Under the pieces are notes generated by a model, which saw only the letters and a program-made list of their open reading frames with translations, was not told where the DNA came from and did not search any database. Positions 45,007-54,201 of a stretch of 64,000 nt of DNA are shown here, piece by piece; position 1 is the stretch's first letter; every line of letters starts with the position of its first letter. Both the position numbers and the translations under genes were made by a program. This DNA is from Demequina globuliformis (lineage in GTDB: Bacteria; Actinomycetota; Actinomycetes; Actinomycetales; Demequinaceae): the NCBI RefSeq assembly GCF_000975155.1, contig NZ_BBRG01000001.1, positions 665,999-729,998 of the forward strand. The letters run 5' to 3'.

Positions 45007-45183
45007 GCATACCTCCTCATCGGCACTGCCCCGACTGGGAGCGTTGCACCTGGTATTGAGGGGCTACGTTACGTGGGCAGAGTGACTGAAGGCTGTCCTT
45101 TACGTGCACGAAGAATGAACATGAGGCCAAACTTTGGCCCGGGAGCCGCGGCGGCATGGGCGGGTATCTGGGCCTGGGCTGGA

Positions 45184-45193
45184 GGGCCGATGC
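45184..45193 (-). repeat. Intergenic decamer GCATCGGCCC, copy 5
   Basis: Exact copy in the 276-bp gap between repeat proteins C and B, reading in the direction of gene B, 178 bp from its start. Confidence 0.45.
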
Positions 45194-45234
45194 TGGGACG
45201 GACCTGGCGGTACACGCCCGGTGGTTAGGTCGTG

Positions 45235-45266
45235 CAGGTGAGCAGGTGAGCAGGTGGGTAGGTGGC
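45235..45266. repeat. 8-bp tandem repeat
   Basis: CAGGTGAG, CAGGTGAG, CAGGTGGG, TAGGTGGC: four adjacent 8-bp units just beyond the repeat-protein C stop. Slippage-prone; no function is apparent. Confidence 0.7.
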
Positions 45267-45282
45267 GCAGCCGGGCGGGTGT

Positions 45283-45963
45283 CTAGTCGGTGATCCGGAA
45301 TCCGCGAATGGGCGCGGTCCGGGTCGGGCGCGGCTGAGGTGCAGCGTCCGCCGCTGGCTGCACGGCGCGGCCGTCAGGGAATCGCACCACCGTGTGTTCG
45401 GCACCTGCGGCGAGTAGTTGCTCGGGTGTCCAGTCCTCACGTTCCGAGGCGCCTGCGTCGCCGCCAGCTGCTCCTGCGGACAGCTCGTCAGCGGGCACTG
45501 CGGCCGGCACGTGTTCGTCAGGAATGGGTCCGTGCAGGTGGACGGCGGTGGTACGCGGCGCCGCCGCGTGGGGCGCCGTTGTGTCGTTGAGACGCGCGGC
45601 GGCCGCCAGCCTCACCTGATCCTTGCGGTGAAAGGCCAGACGTTCGACCAACGCCAGCGGTGTCACAGGGTTCGCGAGAAGAGCCTCGAGCACAGGGACG
45701 TGACGGTCACCCGCGAGGTGCTCCAGGATGGTCGCCGAGACACGCGGGTTGCCTGCAAGGGCGGCACGGACATCGGTCGCACGATCATGCGCCATCGTCA
45801 CCATCACTCCGAGCGGAAGGTCGTCGCGCGCGGCGATCGCTTCACGCACGACCACGTTCCTGCTCTGCGACAGCGCAGTCATCTCGGTCCGGTGCAGAAC
45901 GGGCTGTTGCGCAACGGCAACCTCATCGCTGGCACCGGGCGCGTACTGGAAACCTCGAGCCAT
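45283..45963 (-). CDS. LRV/HEAT-like repeat protein C (226 aa)
   Basis: Third paralogue, nearest to map. Repeats at about 38-125: VREAIAARDDLPLGV, VRAALAGNPRVSAT, VLEALLANPVTPLA and partial VRLAAAARL, each 26 residues apart. The C-terminal 100 residues are acidic and Ala/Pro-rich (EDWTPEQLLAAGAEHTVV, then FPDGRAVQ) and end IRGFRITD. GGGGAGGT is 5 nt before the ATG. The B and C repeats match position by position, while the tails differ, which suggests one binding scaffold with distinct partners. Cytosolic by absence of signals. Confidence 0.8.
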   Translation of the reverse strand: MARGFQYAPGASDEVAVAQQPVLHRTEMTALSQSRNVVVREAIAARDDLPLGVMVTMAHDRATDVRAALAGNPRVSATILEHLAGDRHVPVLEALLANPVTPLALVERLAFHRKDQVRLAAAARLNDTTAPHAAAPRTTAVHLHGPIPDEHVPAAVPADELSAGAAGGDAGASEREDWTPEQLLAAGAEHTVVRFPDGRAVQPAADAAPQPRPTRTAPIRGFRITD

Positions 45964-46099
45964 GATTGACCTCCCCAGGCCGGGCGCGCGGTTCGCGCCT
46001 TCCCTTGGGTCCGACGCTATCGACGCGCCGTGTCACCACCATGGCGTGGGTGTAAAGGTCCTGTTACTGCGCGTGCAATGCCTCACACCGTATGCGGGA

Positions 46100-46909
46100 C
46101 TACAAGGGTGCTGGAGTGACTCCGAAGGGGGCCAAGCCCTGAGCGCCACCGTCGGACGCAGTGAGGACCCAGATGCCATCGTCATGCACAGCGATGGAGT
46201 GCTCCCAGTGCGCGCCCCGGGAACCATCAGCGGACACGATCGTCCAGTCATCGTCCAAGACCCGGCTGTCCTCGGTGCCCAACACGAGCATCGGCTCGAT
46301 CGCCAGGCACATGCCTGGCTTCACTCGAGGATGCCGACCGCGGGTGCGGTAGTTCAGCACATCCGGGGGCTGGTGCATCTCAGTGCCGATCCCATGACCC
46401 ACGTAACCAACGAGTGGATGGAGGCCCGCGGCATCGGCCACGTCCTCAATTGCTGCGCCAACTTCATCCAAGCGGGTCGCGGTCGCCAAGGCGGCAATGC
46501 CCGCCCACAGCGAGCGGCGCGTCTGCTCAACGAGTTCGACATCCCTCGCGGACTGCGGTTCGCCAATGATGAAGGTCACCGCGGAGTCGCCGTGCCACCC
46601 GTCGACGATCGCACCGCAATCAATGGAGACCACGTCCCCCTCAACGAGGACGCGTTCACCGGGGATGCCGTGCACGATTTCCTCGTTCACGGAGACACAG
46701 GCGGTCGCCGGGAAGCCGTGATAGCCCTTGAAGTTCGACGTCGCTCCTGCATCAGAGATGACGGAGGAGGTCGCCGCGTCAATGTCCGCGGTGGTGGCGC
46801 CAGCGACGGCGGCTGCACGACCGGCAGCGAGTGCGCGCTCAACGATGACGCCGGCGCGGGCCATGACCCGCATTTGCTCCCGGGTCTTGTACTCGATGCG
46901 CTGTGCCAT
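46100..46909 (-). CDS. map: Methionine aminopeptidase, type I
   Basis: Removes the initiator methionine from nascent proteins. 269 residues: N-terminal IEYKTREQMRVMARAG, substrate pocket YHGFPATACVSVNEEIVHGI broken at the 20-residue limit, and metal ligands in SIDCGAIVDGWHGDSA (two Asp), GHGIGTEMHQPP (His), CLAIEPML (Glu) and EHSIAV (Glu). No N-terminal SH3-binding extension. Starts 18 bp after adk. In other actinobacteria infA follows next; here three repeat-protein genes intervene. Confidence 0.96.
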   Translation of the reverse strand: MAQRIEYKTREQMRVMARAGVIVERALAAGRAAAVAGATTADIDAATSSVISDAGATSNFKGYHGFPATACVSVNEEIVHGIPGERVLVEGDVVSIDCGAIVDGWHGDSAVTFIIGEPQSARDVELVEQTRRSLWAGIAALATATRLDEVGAAIEDVADAAGLHPLVGYVGHGIGTEMHQPPDVLNYRTRGRHPRVKPGMCLAIEPMLVLGTEDSRVLDDDWTIVSADGSRGAHWEHSIAVHDDGIWVLTASDGGAQGLAPFGVTPAPL

Positions 46910-46927
46910 CGCGGTAACGCCCGCGCG

Positions 46928-47494
46928 TCAGCGGGACTCGACGGATGAAACGATGCGCTCGGTGACCGCGTCGATGTCACCCAAACCGTCCACCTGCACC
47001 AGCAGGCCACGGCCCTCAAAGAATGCCGTCAGCGGAGCGGTCTGCGTCGCGTAGACAGACAAGCGCTTGCGGATCACGGGCTCGGTGTCGTCTGACCGTC
47101 CCTCGATCTCGGCTCGCTTCAGCAGGCGCTGCGTGACCTCATCGCTGTCCGCGGTGATCTCGATGGCGACATCGAGGTTCACGCCTAGGTCAGCAAGCAT
47201 GCCGTCGAGTTCAACGGCCTGCTCGGGATTGCGCGGGTAGCCATCCAGCAAGAACCCGGGAGCGACATCTGCAGCCTGCAGACGGTCGCGCACCATCGCG
47301 TTCGTGATCTCGTCCGGGACCAGTGCTCCTGCAGACATGTACTCCTGAGCCTTGCGGCCCAAGTCAGTCTTGCCGGACACGTTTGCGCGGAAGATGTCGC
47401 CCGTCGAGATGGCGGGGATGCCGTAGCGCTCAGCGAGGCGAGCTGCCTGGGTACCCTTGCCGGCTCCGGGAGGACCGAGGAGGACAATACGCAT
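46928..47494 (-). CDS. adk: Adenylate kinase
   Basis: Equilibrates AMP, ADP and ATP. 188 residues: P-loop GPPGAGKGTQAARL (residues 7-20), AMP-binding STGDIFRANV, and DGYPRNPEQA. It is the short-LID form: the LID between VTQRLLKRAEIEGR and PVIRKRLSVY lacks the zinc-binding cysteines, as in mycobacterial Adk. The ATG shares one base with the secY stop (TAATG). Confidence 0.97.
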   Translation of the reverse strand: MRIVLLGPPGAGKGTQAARLAERYGIPAISTGDIFRANVSGKTDLGRKAQEYMSAGALVPDEITNAMVRDRLQAADVAPGFLLDGYPRNPEQAVELDGMLADLGVNLDVAIEITADSDEVTQRLLKRAEIEGRSDDTEPVIRKRLSVYATQTAPLTAFFEGRGLLVQVDGLGDIDAVTERIVSSVESR

Positions 47495-48792
47495 TACTTC
47501 AAGAACCCTTCGTAGTGGCGCTGTTCCAGCTGCGACTGGATGCGCTTGACGGTGTCAAGACCCACACCCACGAGGATGAGGACCGACGCACCGCCGAATG
47601 GGATTGAGGTGCTCAGCCCGAGGGCCACGAACACCACGGTCGGCAGGAGCGCCACGATCGCCAGGTACAGCGATCCGGCGGCGGTGATGCGCGACAGGAC
47701 ATAGCCGAGGAAGTCGGCCGTGGGCTTGCCCGGGCGGATGCCGGGAACGAAGCCGCCGTACTTCTTCATGTTGTCCGCGACGTCCGTGGGGTTGAACGTA
47801 ATCGCGGTGTAGAAGTACGCGAAGAAGATGATGAGCAAGGTGAACAGAGCGATGTTCAGCGGCGAGCCCGGGTCCGCGACGTGAGTCTGCATCCACAGGA
47901 CCCACTCAGCGGGATCATTGCCGGAGAACTGCACAATGACGGTGGGCAGCATCAGCAACGAGGACGCAAAGATCACGGGGATGATTCCCGCCATGTTGAT
48001 CTTCATCGGGATGTACGTCGATGAGCCACCGAGCATCCGGCGCCCGACCATGCGCTTGGCGTACTGGACCGGAATGCGGCGCTGCGACTGCTCGACGAAC
48101 ACCACGACCGCGATGATCGCAAGGACCAGCAGGAGCACGAGGATGGTGTTGCGCACGCCGTCCGAGGAGTTCCAGATGGTCGACGCTGCGCCGGGGAACG
48201 ACGCGGCGATCGAGGTGAAGATCAGGAGCGACATTCCGTTACCGACACCGCGCTCGGTGATGCGCTCACCGAGCCACATGATGATCACGGTGCCCGTGGT
48301 CATCGTCAAGATCATGACCGCGATCATGTACCACGAATCGTTGGGCACAATCGGGTAAGCACAGCCCGGGAAGAACGCGTCGTTGCGGGCCAGCGTCACG
48401 TAGGACGCGGACTGCAGAGCTGCGAATCCCAAGGTGATGTAGCGCGTGTACTGCGTGAGCTTGGCCTGGCCTTCTGGGCCCTCCTTGTAGAGGGTCTCGA
48501 AGCGAGGAATCAGAACGCGCAGCAGCTGCACGATGATCGACGCCGTGATGTAGGGCATGATGCCCAGGGCGAAGATCGAAAGTTGGAGCAACGCTCCACC
48601 TGAGAAGAGGTTCAGGATCGCGAAGGCCGAGTTACTCGAGGCCGTCGCCGCACATAGCTGGACGTTTTCGTAGTCCACGCCCGGGGTGGGAATCGCGACG
48701 CCCATACGGTAGACGACGATGATGCCCAGCGTGAACAACAGCTTCCTGCGCAGATCCGGGGTCCGGAACGCGCTCACGAAGCCTTTCAGCAT
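47494..48792 (-). CDS. secY: Preprotein translocase subunit SecY
   Basis: 432-residue core channel of the Sec translocon with ten membrane helices. ATG 48792 is chosen: GGAGGATCA precedes it and it gives MLKGFVSAFRTPDLRRKLLF. FALGIMPYITASIIVQLL is the helix-2 plug region and RRIPVQYAKRMVGRRM the cytosolic loop that contacts SecA and the ribosome. A terminator-like stem lies between rplO and secY. Confidence 0.97.
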   Translation of the reverse strand: MLKGFVSAFRTPDLRRKLLFTLGIIVVYRMGVAIPTPGVDYENVQLCAATASSNSAFAILNLFSGGALLQLSIFALGIMPYITASIIVQLLRVLIPRFETLYKEGPEGQAKLTQYTRYITLGFAALQSASYVTLARNDAFFPGCAYPIVPNDSWYMIAVMILTMTTGTVIIMWLGERITERGVGNGMSLLIFTSIAASFPGAASTIWNSSDGVRNTILVLLLVLAIIAVVVFVEQSQRRIPVQYAKRMVGRRMLGGSSTYIPMKINMAGIIPVIFASSLLMLPTVIVQFSGNDPAEWVLWMQTHVADPGSPLNIALFTLLIIFFAYFYTAITFNPTDVADNMKKYGGFVPGIRPGKPTADFLGYVLSRITAAGSLYLAIVALLPTVVFVALGLSTSIPFGGASVLILVGVGLDTVKRIQSQLEQRHYEGFLK

Positions 48793-48833
48793 TGATCCTC
48801 CACAGGTTGGGCCCAACGTCGGGCCAATTGAGC

Positions 48834-48865
48834 GGGGCGGGCCACGCCTGCGCGCGGCCCGCCCC
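48834..48865 (-). terminator. Stem-loop between rplO and secY
   Basis: GGGGCGGGCC (48834-48843) pairs perfectly with GGCCCGCCCC (48856-48865), loop 12 nt, 13 nt after the rplO stop. No T-tract. It would reduce, or separate, secY-adk-map from the r-protein genes. Confidence 0.65.
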
Positions 48866-48878
48866 CGACTCTAGTCTG

Positions 48879-49550
48879 CTAGCCCTCGTTCACCGAACCG
48901 CCGGCGGCCTCGATCTTGGACTTCGCGGACTGCGAAACCTTGTCCGCGTCCACGATCTCCACCTTGACCGAGATCTCGCCGTCGCCCAGCACCTTGACGG
49001 GCTGGTTGCGACGCACGGCACCCTTGTCGACGAGGTCAGCCTTGGTGACCTTGCCGCCCTTGGGGAAGAGCTCGGCAATCTGAGAGACGTTCACGACCTG
49101 GTAGTAGACCTTGAACGGGCTCTTGAAGCCGGGCAGCTTGGGGATGCGCATGTGGATCGGCGTCTGGCCGCCCTCGAAGCGCTCGGGCACCTGGTAACGG
49201 GCACCCGTTCCCTTCGTACCGCGACCTGCGGTCTTACCCTTCGATGCCTCACCACGACCCACGCGGGTCTTCTTGGTGTGGGCACCCTCGGCGGGACGCA
49301 GGTGGTGCATCTTGAGCGTCGAGACCTTGGCCTCGGGCTCAGCTGCAGCAGCCTTCTTGGGAGCAGCCTTCTTGGCAGCGGGCTTGTCAGCCGCGTCCGC
49401 CTTCTTGGCCGCAGTCGCCTTGGAGGCCGTGGCCTTCTTGGCAGCGGGCTTCTTAGCCGCGGTCGACGAGGTGGCCTTCTTTGCAGCAGGCTTCTTCGCC
49501 GCGGGCTTCTCCGCGGTCTCGTCGGCGGGAGTCTTCTTCTCCTCAGCCAT
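48879..49550 (-). CDS. rplO: 50S ribosomal protein L15 with Ala/Lys-rich N-terminal extension
   Basis: 223 residues, against about 147-150 normally. The core from about residue 77 is standard: [35 protein letters not shown] and [18 protein letters not shown]. Residues 1-75 are [19 protein letters not shown] repeats resembling histone H1 tails. The extension is translated: the ATG at 49550 overlaps the rpmD stop as TAATG, and the only later ATG (codon 81) would cut into the core. Confidence 0.95.
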   Translation of the reverse strand: MAEEKKTPADETAEKPAAKKPAAKKATSSTAAKKPAAKKATASKATAAKKADAADKPAAKKAAPKKAAAAEPEAKVSTLKMHHLRPAEGAHTKKTRVGRGEASKGKTAGRGTKGTGARYQVPERFEGGQTPIHMRIPKLPGFKSPFKVYYQVVNVSQIAELFPKGGKVTKADLVDKGAVRRNQPVKVLGDGEISVKVEIVDADKVSQSAKSKIEAAGGSVNEG

Positions 49551-49732
49551 TACTCAACCTCCTCCACGGTGACCAGGTGGTCAACCGCCTTGACCATCCC
49601 GCGAATTTCGGGACGGTCTTCCTTCACGACGATGTCGCCGATCCGCTTCAGGCCGAGCGACCGCATGGTCTCGCGGTGCTGCGGCTTGACGCCGATGATC
49701 GACTTCTTCTGCTGGACCTTCAGTCGTGCCAT
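49550..49732 (-). CDS. rpmD: 50S ribosomal protein L30
   Basis: 60 residues: [20 protein letters not shown], then [15 protein letters not shown] and [14 protein letters not shown], the standard short bacterial L30. It overlaps rplO by one base and starts 2 bp after rpsE, so translation is coupled along rpsE-rpmD-rplO. Confidence 0.97.
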   Translation of the reverse strand: MARLKVQQKKSIIGVKPQHRETMRSLGLKRIGDIVVKEDRPEIRGMVKAVDHLVTVEEVE

Positions 49733-49734
49733 GG

Positions 49735-50298
49735 TTACTTCACCCCCGCTGCCTGAGCGCGGAGCATCGCGGCAGGCGCCACGTCCTCCACGGCCTTGCC
49801 GCGGCGAGCCGCGACAGCCTCAGGCTGCTCGAGACCCTTGAGGGCCGCGACGGTGGCGTGCACGATGTTGATCGCGTTGGACGAACCGAGCGACTTCGAC
49901 AGAACGTCGTGGATGCCAGCGCACTCGAGCACGGCGCGCACGGGACCACCCGCGATCACACCGGTACCGGGAGCGGCGGGACGCAGGAACACGACGCCGG
50001 CCGCGGCCTCACCCTGCACCACGTGCGGGATGGTGCCCTGGATGCGAGGCACACGGAAGAAGTTCCGCTTTGCCTCTTCGACACCCTTGGAGATTGCCGA
50101 GGGCACCTCCTTGGCCTTGCCGTAACCCACACCGACGTTGCCTTCACCGTCGCCCACGACCACGAGGGCGGTGAAGCTGAAGCGACGACCACCCTTCACG
50201 ACCTTGGACACGCGGTTGATGGTGACCACGCGCTCGATGAACTTGTTGTCAGGCTCGTTGCCGCGGCCATTGCCGCGACGGTTGCTGTTGTCAGCCAT
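49735..50298 (-). CDS. rpsE: 30S ribosomal protein S5
   Basis: 187 residues. [20 protein letters not shown] and [15 protein letters not shown] are the double-stranded-RNA-binding domain; [19 protein letters not shown] and the C-terminal VEDVAPAAM follow. S5 lies at the mRNA entrance. Follows rplR by 23 bp. Confidence 0.98.
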   Translation of the reverse strand: MADNSNRRGNGRGNEPDNKFIERVVTINRVSKVVKGGRRFSFTALVVVGDGEGNVGVGYGKAKEVPSAISKGVEEAKRNFFRVPRIQGTIPHVVQGEAAAGVVFLRPAAPGTGVIAGGPVRAVLECAGIHDVLSKSLGSSNAINIVHATVAALKGLEQPEAVAARRGKAVEDVAPAAMLRAQAAGVK

Positions 50299-50321
50299 AC
50301 GAATTCCTTATCTGGACCCGG

Positions 50322-50693
50322 CTACAGAGCCAGGCCACCCTCTCGGGCGCCGTCTGCGACCGCGGCCACACGACCGTGGTACTTGTTGCCTCCGCGGTCG
50401 AAGACCACGGTGTCGATGCCGGCAGCCTTGGCGCGCTCAGCGACAAGCTCTCCGACCTTGGTGGCCTTCGCGGTCTTGTCGCCATCCAGCGCACGCACGT
50501 CTGCCTCGAGAGTCGAGGCGGAGGCGAGCGTCTTGCCGACGGTGTCGTCCACGATCTGCGCCACCATGTGACGGGACGAACGGGTCACGACCAGGCGCGG
50601 ACGCGCAGTGGTGCCCGAGATCTTCTTGCGCAGGCGGAAGTGACGGCGCTTGCGCTGAACCGTCTTCCCCTTGCCCTTGATGCTGATAGCCAT
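50322..50693 (-). CDS. rplR: 50S ribosomal protein L18
   Basis: 123 residues. [19 protein letters not shown] and the 5S-rRNA-binding [20 protein letters not shown], ending REGGLAL. It binds 5S rRNA together with L5. Starts 3 bp after rplF. Confidence 0.98.
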   Translation of the reverse strand: MAISIKGKGKTVQRKRRHFRLRKKISGTTARPRLVVTRSSRHMVAQIVDDTVGKTLASASTLEADVRALDGDKTAKATKVGELVAERAKAAGIDTVVFDRGGNKYHGRVAAVADGAREGGLAL

Positions 50694-50696
50694 GGC

Positions 50697-51233
50697 TTAC
50701 TTACCCGTCTTTCCTGCCTTGCGGCGAACGTGCTCGCCCGCGTAGCGCACACCCTTGCCCTTATAGGGCTCCGGGGGACGTACCTTGCGGATGTTGGCGG
50801 CGACTTCGCCGACCTGCTGCTTGTCGATGCCCGAGACCGAGAACTTGGTCGGACCCTCCACTGCGAAGGAGATGCCCTCCGGGGGAGCAATGACGACAGG
50901 GTGCGAGAAACCGAGCGCGAACTCGAGCTCCGAGCCCTTGAGCGCGACACGGTAACCGGTGCCGACGATCTCGAGCTTCTTCTCGTATCCGTTGGTCACA
51001 CCCTCGACCATGTTGGCGATCAGGGTGCGGGTCAGGCCGTGCAGCGACTTGGACACGCGCTCGTCGTCGGGACGGTTGACCGCGATGCCCTCCTCACCCT
51101 GCTCGACCGTGATGGGGGCTGCGACCGTGTGGGTCAGGGTGCCCTTGGGGCCCTTGACCGTGACGAGCGCGCCGTCGATGGTGACGTCTACGCCGCCGGG
51201 AACCGGGACGGGGTACTTACCAATGCGTGACAT
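50697..51233 (-). CDS. rplF: 50S ribosomal protein L6
   Basis: 178 residues. [20 protein letters not shown] opens the first domain; [18 protein letters not shown] and the C-terminal [20 protein letters not shown], near the factor-binding site, are diagnostic. 19 bp after rpsH. Confidence 0.98.
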   Translation of the reverse strand: MSRIGKYPVPVPGGVDVTIDGALVTVKGPKGTLTHTVAAPITVEQGEEGIAVNRPDDERVSKSLHGLTRTLIANMVEGVTNGYEKKLEIVGTGYRVALKGSELEFALGFSHPVVIAPPEGISFAVEGPTKFSVSGIDKQQVGEVAANIRKVRPPEPYKGKGVRYAGEHVRRKAGKTGK

Positions 51234-51252
51234 GTGAGTGCTCCTTCCCGAA

Positions 51253-51651
51253 TTACCAGACGAACGCGACGACTTCGCCGCCGACGCCCTTCTTCTCGGC
51301 CTCGCGGTCAGTCAGCAGACCGGAGGAGGTGGACAGGATTGCGACACCAAGACCGCCGAGAACCTTAGGCAGGTTCGTCGACTTTGCGTACACGCGCAGG
51401 CCCGGCTTGGACACGCGGCGCACGCCAGCGAGCGAACGCTCGCGGTTGGGGCCGTACTTCAGGGTCAGCGTGAGGGTCTTGCCCACCTCGGCATCGGTCG
51501 TTTCCGAGCCCGAGATGTAGCCCTCCTGCTCCAGGATCGAGGCAATGTTTGCCTTGAGCTTGGAGTGCGGCATTGCCACGGTCTCGTGGTACGCCGCATT
51601 CGCGTTGCGCAGACGGGTCAGCATGTCTGCGATGGGGTCAGTCATCGTCAT
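51253..51651 (-). CDS. rpsH: 30S ribosomal protein S8
   Basis: 132 residues, the standard length, from ATG 51651 ([20 protein letters not shown]). [19 protein letters not shown] and [20 protein letters not shown] are diagnostic. Upstream in-frame ATGs (to 51684) would add up to 11 residues without homology. In many bacteria S8 represses the spc operon by binding its mRNA; no such site was identified here. Confidence 0.97.
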   Translation of the reverse strand: MTMTDPIADMLTRLRNANAAYHETVAMPHSKLKANIASILEQEGYISGSETTDAEVGKTLTLTLKYGPNRERSLAGVRRVSKPGLRVYAKSTNLPKVLGGLGVAILSTSSGLLTDREAEKKGVGGEVVAFVW

Positions 51652-51714
51652 GAGTGTTGAACTCTTCCTCGCCATGGTTTCCACTCACATGAGTGGACCT
51701 GTGGCGTAGTGGTT

Positions 51715-51900
51715 TTACCAGCTGCTCTTGGTGATGCCGGGAAGCTCACCTGCGTGGGCCATCTCACGGAAGCACACGCGGCAGAGGCCGAACTTGCGGT
51801 ACACGGAGTGCGGACGACCGCACCGCTGGCACCGGGTGTAGGCGCGAACGGCGAACTTCTGCTTGCCGGCGGCCTTGTTCTTCAGGGCAGTCTTCGCCAT
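51715..51900 (-). CDS. rpsN: 30S ribosomal protein S14, zinc type
   Basis: 61 residues, with zinc ligands C24, C27, C40 and C43 ([19 protein letters not shown], then RVC). This is the short type Z form. Located between rplE and rpsH as in Gram-positives; 1 bp gap to rplE. Confidence 0.98.
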   Translation of the reverse strand: MAKTALKNKAAGKQKFAVRAYTRCQRCGRPHSVYRKFGLCRVCFREMAHAGELPGITKSSW

Positions 51901-51901
51901 G

Positions 51902-52462
51902 TCACTTCTCCTTGAACGGGAAGCCCAGCTGCTTCAGCAGCGAGCGGCCCTCGGCGTCGGTCGTGGCGGTGGTCACCACGGTGATGTCCATGCCACGGAC
52001 GCGGTCGATCTTGTCCTGATCGATCTCGTGGAACATCGACTGCTCCGTGAGTCCGAACGTGTAGTTGCCGTTGCCGTCGAACTGCTTGGGGCTGAGTCCA
52101 CGGAAGTCGCGGATACGCGGCAGTGCGATGGACAGCAGACGGTCCAGGAACTCCCACATGCGGTCGCCACGCAGGGTGACGTGCGCGCCAATGGGCTGGC
52201 CCTCACGGAGCTTGAACTGCGCAATGGACTTGCGAGCCTTGGTGACCTGCGGCTTCTGGCCGGTGATCGCCGTGAGGTCCGCAATCGCGCCCTCAATCAG
52301 CTTCGAGTCCTTCGCAGCATCGCCCACACCCATGTTGACCACGATCTTGGTGAGGCCAGCAACCTGGTTCACGTTCTCGTGGCCAAACTCCTCCTGGAGC
52401 TTGGCGATGATCTCCGAGCGGTACTTCTCCTTCAGCCGCGGCTGAGTCGTAGCGGTGCTCAT
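51902..52462 (-). CDS. rplE: 50S ribosomal protein L5
   Basis: 186 residues. [40 protein letters not shown] and [20 protein letters not shown] are diagnostic of L5, which contacts 5S rRNA and P-site tRNA. Overlaps rplX by 4 bp. Confidence 0.98.
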   Translation of the reverse strand: MSTATTQPRLKEKYRSEIIAKLQEEFGHENVNQVAGLTKIVVNMGVGDAAKDSKLIEGAIADLTAITGQKPQVTKARKSIAQFKLREGQPIGAHVTLRGDRMWEFLDRLLSIALPRIRDFRGLSPKQFDGNGNYTFGLTEQSMFHEIDQDKIDRVRGMDITVVTTATTDAEGRSLLKQLGFPFKEK

Positions 52463-52800
52463 TCGACGTCCTTACCCGAGCGCTTGGCGACGCGCACACG
52501 CTTGGTGCGGGTACGACCGTCCTGCTCGACCTCCTCCGTGCGGTAGCCCACACGGGTGCCCTTCTTGGTCTCCGGGTCCACGAGCATCACGTTCGAGATG
52601 TGCATCGAGGCCTCAACCTCAACGATGCCGCCCGACTGGTTGTCACGACGGGTGCCCGGCTTGATGTGCTTGGTGACGCGGTGCACGCCCTCGACCAGGA
52701 CGCGCTCGCGCTCCTTGTCGATCTCGAGCACGCGGCCCTGCTGGCCGCGGTCGCGTCCGGCGATGACGACCACGAGGTCGCCCTTCTTAATCTTCGCCAT
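52459..52800 (-). CDS. rplX: 50S ribosomal protein L24
   Basis: 113 residues. The KOW motif [20 protein letters not shown] is at the N-terminus, followed by [20 protein letters not shown]. The C-terminal [20 protein letters not shown] is a basic tail. It acts early in 50S assembly. Overlaps rplN by one base and rplE by four. Confidence 0.98.
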   Translation of the reverse strand: MAKIKKGDLVVVIAGRDRGQQGRVLEIDKERERVLVEGVHRVTKHIKPGTRRDNQSGGIVEVEASMHISNVMLVDPETKKGTRVGYRTEEVEQDGRTRTKRVRVAKRSGKDVE

Positions 52801-53174
52801 CAGATGACCTCCGGTGCCAGCGAAATGATCTTCATGAACTTGCGGTCACGCAGCTCACGGCCCACGGGGCCGAAGATGCGGGTGCCTCGGGGCTCGCCCG
52901 ACTCCGCGTTCTTGAGGATCACCGCAGCGTTCTCATCGAACTTGATGTAGGAACCGTCGGGACGACGGCGCTCCTTGGTGGTGCGGACGATGACGGCCTT
53001 CACCACATCGCCCTTCTTGACGTTTCCGCCAGGGATTGCGTCCTTGACGGTGGCGACAATCGTGTCACCAATGCCGGCGTAGCGACGCTTCGAACCACCG
53101 AGCACACGAATGACAAGGATCTCCTTGGCACCCGTGTTGTCGGCGACTCGCAGTCGCGACTCCTGCTGAATCAT
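52800..53174 (-). CDS. rplN: 50S ribosomal protein L14
   Basis: 124 residues (usually 122). [40 protein letters not shown] and [20 protein letters not shown] are family motifs; the last residues LAPEVI include the small length difference. It lies at an intersubunit bridge. 60 bp after rpsQ, the widest gap in this part of the operon. Confidence 0.98.
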   Translation of the reverse strand: MIQQESRLRVADNTGAKEILVIRVLGGSKRRYAGIGDTIVATVKDAIPGGNVKKGDVVKAVIVRTTKERRRPDGSYIKFDENAAVILKNAESGEPRGTRIFGPVGRELRDRKFMKIISLAPEVI

Positions 53175-53234
53175 GTCTGTCTCCTGTCGTCTGGTTCTCG
53201 CCCGGGATTACCGCACGAGCCTGGTCGAACCTAG

Positions 53235-53522
53235 TTACTTAGCCTTCTCGACGATCTCGACGAGACGCCACCGCTTCGAAGCGGACAGCGGGCGGGTCTC
53301 CATGACCACAACGAGGTCGCCGATGCCGGCGGAGTTGTTCTCGTCGTGCGCCTTGATCTTGCTGTTGCGACGGATGACCTTGCCGTAGAGGGGGTGCTTA
53401 ACGCGGTCCTCGACATCGACGGTGATGGTCTTGTCCATCTTGTCGCTCACGACGTAGCCACGGCGCACCTTGCGCTGTGCCCGGCTTTCGTCGGTCGCGG
53501 TAGTGGGCTTGTTAGTCGACAT
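53235..53522 (-). CDS. rpsQ: 30S ribosomal protein S17
   Basis: 95 residues. The OB-fold core [20 protein letters not shown], then [20 protein letters not shown]; a Thr/Asp-rich N-terminal tail ([15 protein letters not shown]) is slightly longer than in E. coli. Starts 12 bp after rpmC. Confidence 0.97.
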   Translation of the reverse strand: MSTNKPTTATDESRAQRKVRRGYVVSDKMDKTITVDVEDRVKHPLYGKVIRRNSKIKAHDENNSAGIGDLVVVMETRPLSASKRWRLVEIVEKAK

Positions 53523-53534
53523 TGTTCGCTTTCC

Positions 53535-53777
53535 TTACTCGGCCGACGCCGTGGGGGCCGTGCGGATTCCGAGCTCGCGCTCGCGCAGGATCGTGTAGAT
53601 GCGGGCGATGTCTCGCTTCACAGCCTTCAGACGACCGTGGTTCTCCAGCTGGCCGGTTGCCGACTGGAAACGGAGGTTGAACAGTTCCTCCTTGGCCTTG
53701 CGCAGCTCGTCCACGAGACGCTCGTTCTCCATGGCATCGAGTTCGCTCGGCATGAGGCCCTTGGTACCGATGGCCAT
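53535..53777 (-). CDS. rpmC: 50S ribosomal protein L29
   Basis: 80 residues. Two helices: [20 protein letters not shown] and [20 protein letters not shown]. It lies at the exit tunnel, near the trigger factor and SRP site. The ATG overlaps the rplP stop by one base. C-terminal tail [10 protein letters not shown]. Confidence 0.97.
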   Translation of the reverse strand: MAIGTKGLMPSELDAMENERLVDELRKAKEELFNLRFQSATGQLENHGRLKAVKRDIARIYTILRERELGIRTAPTASAE

Positions 53778-54196
53778 CAGATGTCACCACCCTCACGGGA
53801 AACGAAACGGGTCTTCATGGGCAGCTTGTGCTGAGCGCGGCTCAGCGCCTCACGAGCGAGGTCCTCCGGAACACCGGCGAGCTCGAACATGACGCGGCCG
53901 GGCTTGACGTTGGCCACCCACCATTCGGGCGAACCCTTACCGGAACCCATGCGGACCTCGGCAGGCTTCTTGGTCAAAGGACGGTCGGGGTAGATGTTGA
54001 TCCACACCTTTCCGCCACGCTTGATGTGACGAGTCATCGCAATACGAGCCGCCTCAATCTGGCGGTTCGTGACGTACGCCGGCTCCAGAGCCTGGATGCC
54101 GAAGTCGCCGAACGACACCTCGGTGCCGCCCTTGGCAGCGCCGCTCCGCTTGGGGTGGTGCTGCTTGCGGTACTTCACACGACGGGGAATAAGCAT
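53777..54196 (-). CDS. rplP: 50S ribosomal protein L16
   Basis: 139 residues. [40 protein letters not shown] and [20 protein letters not shown] are invariant L16 motifs near the A site. Starts 5 bp after rpsC. Confidence 0.98.
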   Translation of the reverse strand: MLIPRRVKYRKQHHPKRSGAAKGGTEVSFGDFGIQALEPAYVTNRQIEAARIAMTRHIKRGGKVWINIYPDRPLTKKPAEVRMGSGKGSPEWWVANVKPGRVMFELAGVPEDLAREALSRAQHKLPMKTRFVSREGGDI

Positions 54197-54201
54197 GCTG
54201 C

